This document shows, piece after piece, positions 60,736 to 64,000 of a stretch of DNA of 64,000 nucleotides. Made by a program: the position numbers and the translations under genes. Where the stretch lies: assembly GCF_029889905.1 (NCBI RefSeq), contig NZ_JARANZ010000010.1:1-64000 (forward strand), written 5' to 3'. The notes beneath the pieces were generated by a model that did not search any database, had not been told where the DNA came from, and saw nothing but the letters and a program-made list of their open reading frames with translations. This stretch comes from Chromohalobacter sp. 11-W (GTDB lineage: Bacteria > Pseudomonadota > Gammaproteobacteria > Pseudomonadales > Halomonadaceae). Every line of letters begins with the position of its first letter. Position 1 is the first letter of the stretch.

Positions 60736-61713
60736 CTATTTGGCCAAACCGACTTGTTCGACGATCTTGCCGAAGCGTTCGTCCATGTCCGCCATCAGCT
60801 GGCCGAACTCCTCGGCGTTGCGCCATTCGGTACCGAAGCCTTGCTTGGCCATGAACCCTTGGTAGGTATCGCTGTTGTAGGCGGCTTCCAGCGCGTCTTC
60901 CAGCGTCGAGACGATTTCGGGATCCATGCCTTTGGGGCCTGCGATACCGCGCCATTCACCGATTTGGTAGTCGCTGCCGATAGCTTCCTGAACCGTGGGG
61001 ACGTCGGGGAAACTATCCAGGCGTTCGGGTGCCATGATCCCCAGGCTGTTGGCACGTCCGGCTTCTATCATCGAACGGCCTTCGGGCACTGAGCTGGGCA
61101 CGATGTCGATGCCGCCGGCGGCGAGTTCGGTCATGGCGGGCGCCGCGCCTTGGCTGGGAATCCAGGTGACGCGGTCGGGTTCCATGCCTTGGTCCATCAA
61201 GAAGCCGGCGAATGCCAGGTGCCAGACGCCCCCTTGGCCGGTACCGGAGGCGGTGTAAGTGCCCTTGGGTTGTTCGCCTACGGTTTTAACCAGGTCTTCG
61301 AGGTCATCGAAGGGACCGTCGGCGGCGACCTGAACGCCTGCGTAGTCGTAGTTGATCTGGGCAATCGGTGTGTAATCCCGATAAGTCAGATCGGTGAGGC
61401 CTTGCCAATGCATCATGTTGATCTCGCCCGTGACCAGTCCGAGCGTGTAACCGTCGGGATTGGCGCGGGCGATGGCGCTGTGGCCTACCACGCCGCTCCC
61501 GCCGGTGCGGTTGACGACGTTGACCGTCGCGCCGAGTTCTTCTTCCAGCGCCTTGCCGATGGTGCGCGCGGTGGCATCGGTACCGCCGCCGGCGGCCCAC
61601 GGTACGATGATAGTGATGGGTTTTTCGGGGTAGTCGGCGAGAGCCGGTCCGGCGATGGCGGTGAGCAGGACGGCGATGCTGGCGAGTCCGGCTTTATTGT
61701 GCAGTTTGAGCAT
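60736..61713 (-). CDS. tctC: Tripartite tricarboxylate transporter substrate-binding protein (TctC/Bug type)
   Basis: 325 residues with a signal peptide cleaved after about GPALA. The mature protein opens YPEKPITIIVPWAAGGGTDA, the standard Bug-protein start, followed by VVNRTGGSGVVGHSAIA. Other family segments are ASGTGQGGVWHLAFAGFL and FPDVPTVQEAIG. The ligand, a carboxylate or sulfonate, is not readable. It is the first gene of the operon tctCBA-ldh2-garR-like, with a composite operator at 61789-61831. Confidence 0.92.
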   Translation of the reverse strand: MLKLHNKAGLASIAVLLTAIAGPALADYPEKPITIIVPWAAGGGTDATARTIGKALEEELGATVNVVNRTGGSGVVGHSAIARANPDGYTLGLVTGEINMMHWQGLTDLTYRDYTPIAQINYDYAGVQVAADGPFDDLEDLVKTVGEQPKGTYTASGTGQGGVWHLAFAGFLMDQGMEPDRVTWIPSQGAAPAMTELAAGGIDIVPSSVPEGRSMIEAGRANSLGIMAPERLDSFPDVPTVQEAIGSDYQIGEWRGIAGPKGMDPEIVSTLEDALEAAYNSDTYQGFMAKQGFGTEWRNAEEFGQLMADMDERFGKIVEQVGLAK

Positions 61714-61788
61714 GATCGATCCTTGTTATTGGCGTGTCATGAAGTGTTGTCGTGCACGGGATGCGTCTTTCAAGTTAGTTCTTAATGT

Positions 61789-61831
61789 ACATTGTACGCA
61801 ATATTCATTTATCTAGACTTTGGTCTATCGA
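61789..61831. promoter_or_regulatory. Composite candidate operator upstream of tctC
   Basis: ACATTGTACGCAATATTCA (61789-61807) and, eight bases later, GACTTTGGTCTATCGA (61816-61831) repeat the two-block site at 54033-54075 in the same orientation on the + strand. The site is about 75-120 bases upstream of tctC. The remaining intergenic bases are AT-rich and show no gene. Confidence 0.65.
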
Positions 61832-61884
61832 GTAGGTTGAATCTCCTCTTTTTTCAGTTAGTTAAATTTCTTTAAAAGTAATCT

Positions 61885-63018
61885 TCATAGCGCCTCCAAG
61901 AGCATGCGCTGAAAATCGTCGTGCGTCGGGGCACGCGGGTTGGTGGCAGTGGAATGGTCTTCCAGCGCCCATTGGGCAACCGGTGCCAGACGTTCGCGTG
62001 TGACGCCCAGATCGCTCAACCGCATGGGCAAGCCCAGGTCGATGTTGAGCTGGGTGAAGGCCTCGACGACATCCGTTCCGGGGGCCAATCCCATCGCATC
62101 GCGCAGCCGGGCGAACTTGTCGTCGCAATGGTCCTGGTTGAAGCGCAGCACGATGGGCATCAGCAAGGCATTGAGCGTGCCGTGGTGGAGCTTCAGATCG
62201 TGAAAGCCGCCCAGGGCGTGGGAAAGAGAGTGCACCGCGCCGAGACCTTTCTGGAACGCCAAAGCCCCTTGCGTGGCGGCCATCAACATCTCTCGGCGTG
62301 CTTCTAGGTTGCTACCATCGTTGACGGCAGTGCGGATATAGCGCGTGGCGCGTTGCAATCCATCCAGGGCGATGGCATCGGCGGGTGGGTTGAAGCGCGG
62401 ACTGAGGAACGTCTCGACACAATGCGCGATGGCGTCCATGCCGGTGGCGGCGGTCAGGTGCGCCGGTAGCGATAGCGTCAGCAGTGGATCGCAGATCGCT
62501 ACGTCGGGAATCAGATGCGGCGAGAGGAAGCCGAGCTTACGTTCATCGCGCATGCTGATCAGGGCGGCGCGTCCGACCTCGCTACCCGTTCCCGCCGTGG
62601 TGGGAATCGCCACCAATGGCAGCACCTGGCTGCTGATATGGGCGGCACCGCCCTCAATCATCGCATATTGCCGCAATGGCGCGGGATGGCTGGCCAGCAG
62701 GGCGACCCCCTTGGCGAGATCGATGCTCGAGCCGCCGCCCAGGGCGACGATGCCGTCGCAAGCATGCTCGCGGAAACGGGCGACGGCGTCTTCGATGGCG
62801 ACCTCGGTGGGGTTGGCGGGCGTGCCGTCGTAAACCGGAGCGGGACGTGTACCGCCGATGGCCGCTTGCACGCGTGTTACCAAGCCGCTGGCGGTAAGGC
62901 CGGCGTCGGTGACGATCAATGGCGTGTCAACGCCGAGCAACGTCAATTCTTCGGCCAGGTCGTCCAGGGCATCGTCGCCGAAGCGTATCTTGGTGAGGTA
63001 GTTGATGGTCGCACTCAT
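61885..63018 (-). CDS. Iron-containing alcohol dehydrogenase
   Basis: 377 residues of the group III Fe-ADH fold. The NAD-binding segment is DGIVALGGGSSIDLAKGVAL. The metal site comes from PDVAICDPLLT, GMDAIAHCVETFLS and VHSLSHALGGFHDLKLHHG, where the Asp and three His residues are visible. Members oxidise or reduce short alcohols, 4-hydroxybutyrate, lactaldehyde or similar compounds. The start at 63018 follows GGGAGAG. It is upstream of, and on the same strand as, the tct operon, and divergent from a LysR gene that may control it. Confidence 0.88.
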   Translation of the reverse strand: MSATINYLTKIRFGDDALDDLAEELTLLGVDTPLIVTDAGLTASGLVTRVQAAIGGTRPAPVYDGTPANPTEVAIEDAVARFREHACDGIVALGGGSSIDLAKGVALLASHPAPLRQYAMIEGGAAHISSQVLPLVAIPTTAGTGSEVGRAALISMRDERKLGFLSPHLIPDVAICDPLLTLSLPAHLTAATGMDAIAHCVETFLSPRFNPPADAIALDGLQRATRYIRTAVNDGSNLEARREMLMAATQGALAFQKGLGAVHSLSHALGGFHDLKLHHGTLNALLMPIVLRFNQDHCDDKFARLRDAMGLAPGTDVVEAFTQLNIDLGLPMRLSDLGVTRERLAPVAQWALEDHSTATNPRAPTHDDFQRMLLEAL

Positions 63019-63180
63019 GCCGCTCTCCCTATGTGCCTTGGCGACCAAGGCGGTGATTGTTGTTCATAGTGGTGCAACGCGTGTTGTTGTCTTATCGCTC
63101 AGGCTATGGCCGCATTGAAATCACAATCCAATCGAAGTTTATGGCATTCTGATTCGTTCTGGTTATCAGGAAGGGCAATC

Positions 63181-64000
63181 ATGACGGCGGGCAAGCTTTC
63201 ACACGCACACCTGTGTGCCTGGTTACGTTTCAAGCATCTGATGTTGCTGACCACCTTGGCCGAAAGCCGCAACATGCATGCCACAGCGCGGGTCATGCAT
63301 CTGAGTCAGCCGGCGGCGAGCAAGATGTTGCGCGATCTAGAGGCCTATTTCGGGTTCGCACTTTTCGAGCGTTTGCCGCGGGCCATGCAGCCCACCGAAC
63401 TGGGCGAGCAGGTCATTCGTCATGCGTGGATCCTGCTCAACGACATGGAACGCCTGGTGGATGACATCAATGATCTACGTGAAGGGGGCTATGGCCAGCT
63501 ACTGATCGGTGCCATCGCCGCTGCTGCGCCGGAAATCCTGCCGGCGGCGATCGCGCGTCTCAAACGTGACCGGCCACGCTTATCGGTGAGCCTGCAGGAG
63601 CAAACCAGCGATCGCCTGTTGCTCGAGCTCGAGCACAAGCGCCTGGATGTCGTCATCGGACGTTTGACGCATGTCAGTCAGCACAATGTATTCGACTTCG
63701 AGCCGCTACTGGATGAGCCGCTGCGGGTCGTGGTGCGCCGCGATCATCCTTTGACACGACTTGATCACGCCCCGGGCCTGGATGAACTGAGCCAATGGCC
63801 GTGGATATTGCATCCGCTGTCGAGTCCCATGCGTGGTGTATTCGAGTCGGCCCTGGCGGAAGAGGGCATCGCCACGCCTGCCAACGTGGTCGAAACCACT
63901 TCGATTCAGGCAACTCTACAATTGTTGCAGTCTTCGGACATGCTGGCGGTCTTGCCGCGCTCGGTGATGCGGCGACCGCTGGCGGGCGGGCAATACGTCG
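63181..64000 (+). CDS. LysR-family transcriptional regulator (3' end outside window)
   Basis: The frame is open from the ATG at 63181 to the window end, 273 residues so far against about 310 for the family. The N-terminal helix-turn-helix has LAESRNMHATARVMHLSQPAASKMLRDLE followed by LFERLPRAMQPTELGE (key residues Ala, Ser, Gln, Pro and Ala of the LysR signature at about 37-60). The effector domain begins LLIGAIAAAAPEILPAAI, as in GbpR-like LysR proteins that sense sugars or sugar acids. It is divergent from the Fe-ADH gene, the usual arrangement for a LysR regulator and its target. No stop codon is seen. Confidence 0.88.
   Translation, partial: MTAGKLSHAHLCAWLRFKHLMLLTTLAESRNMHATARVMHLSQPAASKMLRDLEAYFGFALFERLPRAMQPTELGEQVIRHAWILLNDMERLVDDINDLREGGYGQLLIGAIAAAAPEILPAAIARLKRDRPRLSVSLQEQTSDRLLLELEHKRLDVVIGRLTHVSQHNVFDFEPLLDEPLRVVVRRDHPLTRLDHAPGLDELSQWPWILHPLSSPMRGVFESALAEEGIATPANVVETTSIQATLQLLQSSDMLAVLPRSVMRRPLAGGQYV

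Overview
The window looks like chromosomal DNA of a GC-rich, motile, Gram-negative gammaproteobacterium, most likely a halophile of the Chromohalobacter/Halomonas group. This assignment is an inference. It rests on gene content: an outer-membrane Wza exporter, an RfaH-type ops element, a FliA-type promoter, and two TRAP plus one TTT transporter for organic acids. It also rests on high GC, interrupted by AT-rich islands inside the polysaccharide locus. No rRNA, tRNA, CRISPR array or intact insertion sequence was seen.

Region 1 (1-26.6 kb) is an exopolysaccharide/capsule locus of the Wzx/Wzy type. After the tail of an Rpn-type nuclease come a Wzb-like tyrosine phosphatase, a divergent Tat-exported beta-helix protein and a WbaP/WcaJ-like initiating sugar-phosphate transferase. 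A terminator, an 11-bp inverted repeat and a perfect 12-base ops element precede a long operon on the + strand: wza, wzc, wzx-like flippase, GT4, EpsG-like polymerase, acyltransferase, GT4, polysaccharide deacetylase, GT4, galE and an asparagine-synthetase-like gene. The operon continues into a six-gene cassette with mostly 4-base overlaps: UbiA prenyltransferase, LPG-synthase-TM protein, DprE1-like oxidase, DprE2-like reductase, HAD phosphatase and GT-C transferase. Together these match the mycobacterial-type route to polyprenyl-phospho-D-arabinofuranose, with a candidate enzyme for every step. The operon ends at a strong terminator near 26.62 kb.

Region 2 (26.8-33.7 kb) is signalling: a Cache-HAMP-PAS-GGDEF diguanylate cyclase, a DadA-like FAD oxidase, and a periplasmic amino-acid-type binding protein paired with a chemoreceptor behind a FliA-like promoter. 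No ABC permease is present, so the binding protein is more likely a chemotaxis partner than a transport component.

Region 3 (33.7-38.4 kb) is an oxidative D-xylose module: lactonase, sugar porter, XylB-type xylose dehydrogenase, and a divergent ROK repressor with a palindromic operator. Xylonate dehydratase is absent.

Region 4 (38.4-53.9 kb) holds two hexonate/deoxyhexonate operons. One is lgoD-like, uxaA, uxaB-like and a TRAP transporter (L-galactonate to KDG). The other set is L-fuconate dehydratase, a second TRAP transporter, a GlcD-type oxidase, a ketodeoxyfuconate dehydrogenase and an FAH-type hydrolase (non-phosphorylative L-fucose route). A FadR-type regulator and three copies of a TGGTCAGGCCA-like site link them.

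Region 5 (54-64 kb) is a catabolic cluster of unknown substrate: a full-length UxaA/GarD-family lyase, a GntR regulator with two winged helices, a GarR-like dehydrogenase, an Ldh2-family dehydrogenase, a TctABC transporter, an Fe-ADH and a truncated LysR gene. The two divergent arms share a composite operator. The layout resembles the known sulfolactate clusters, but the enzymes differ.
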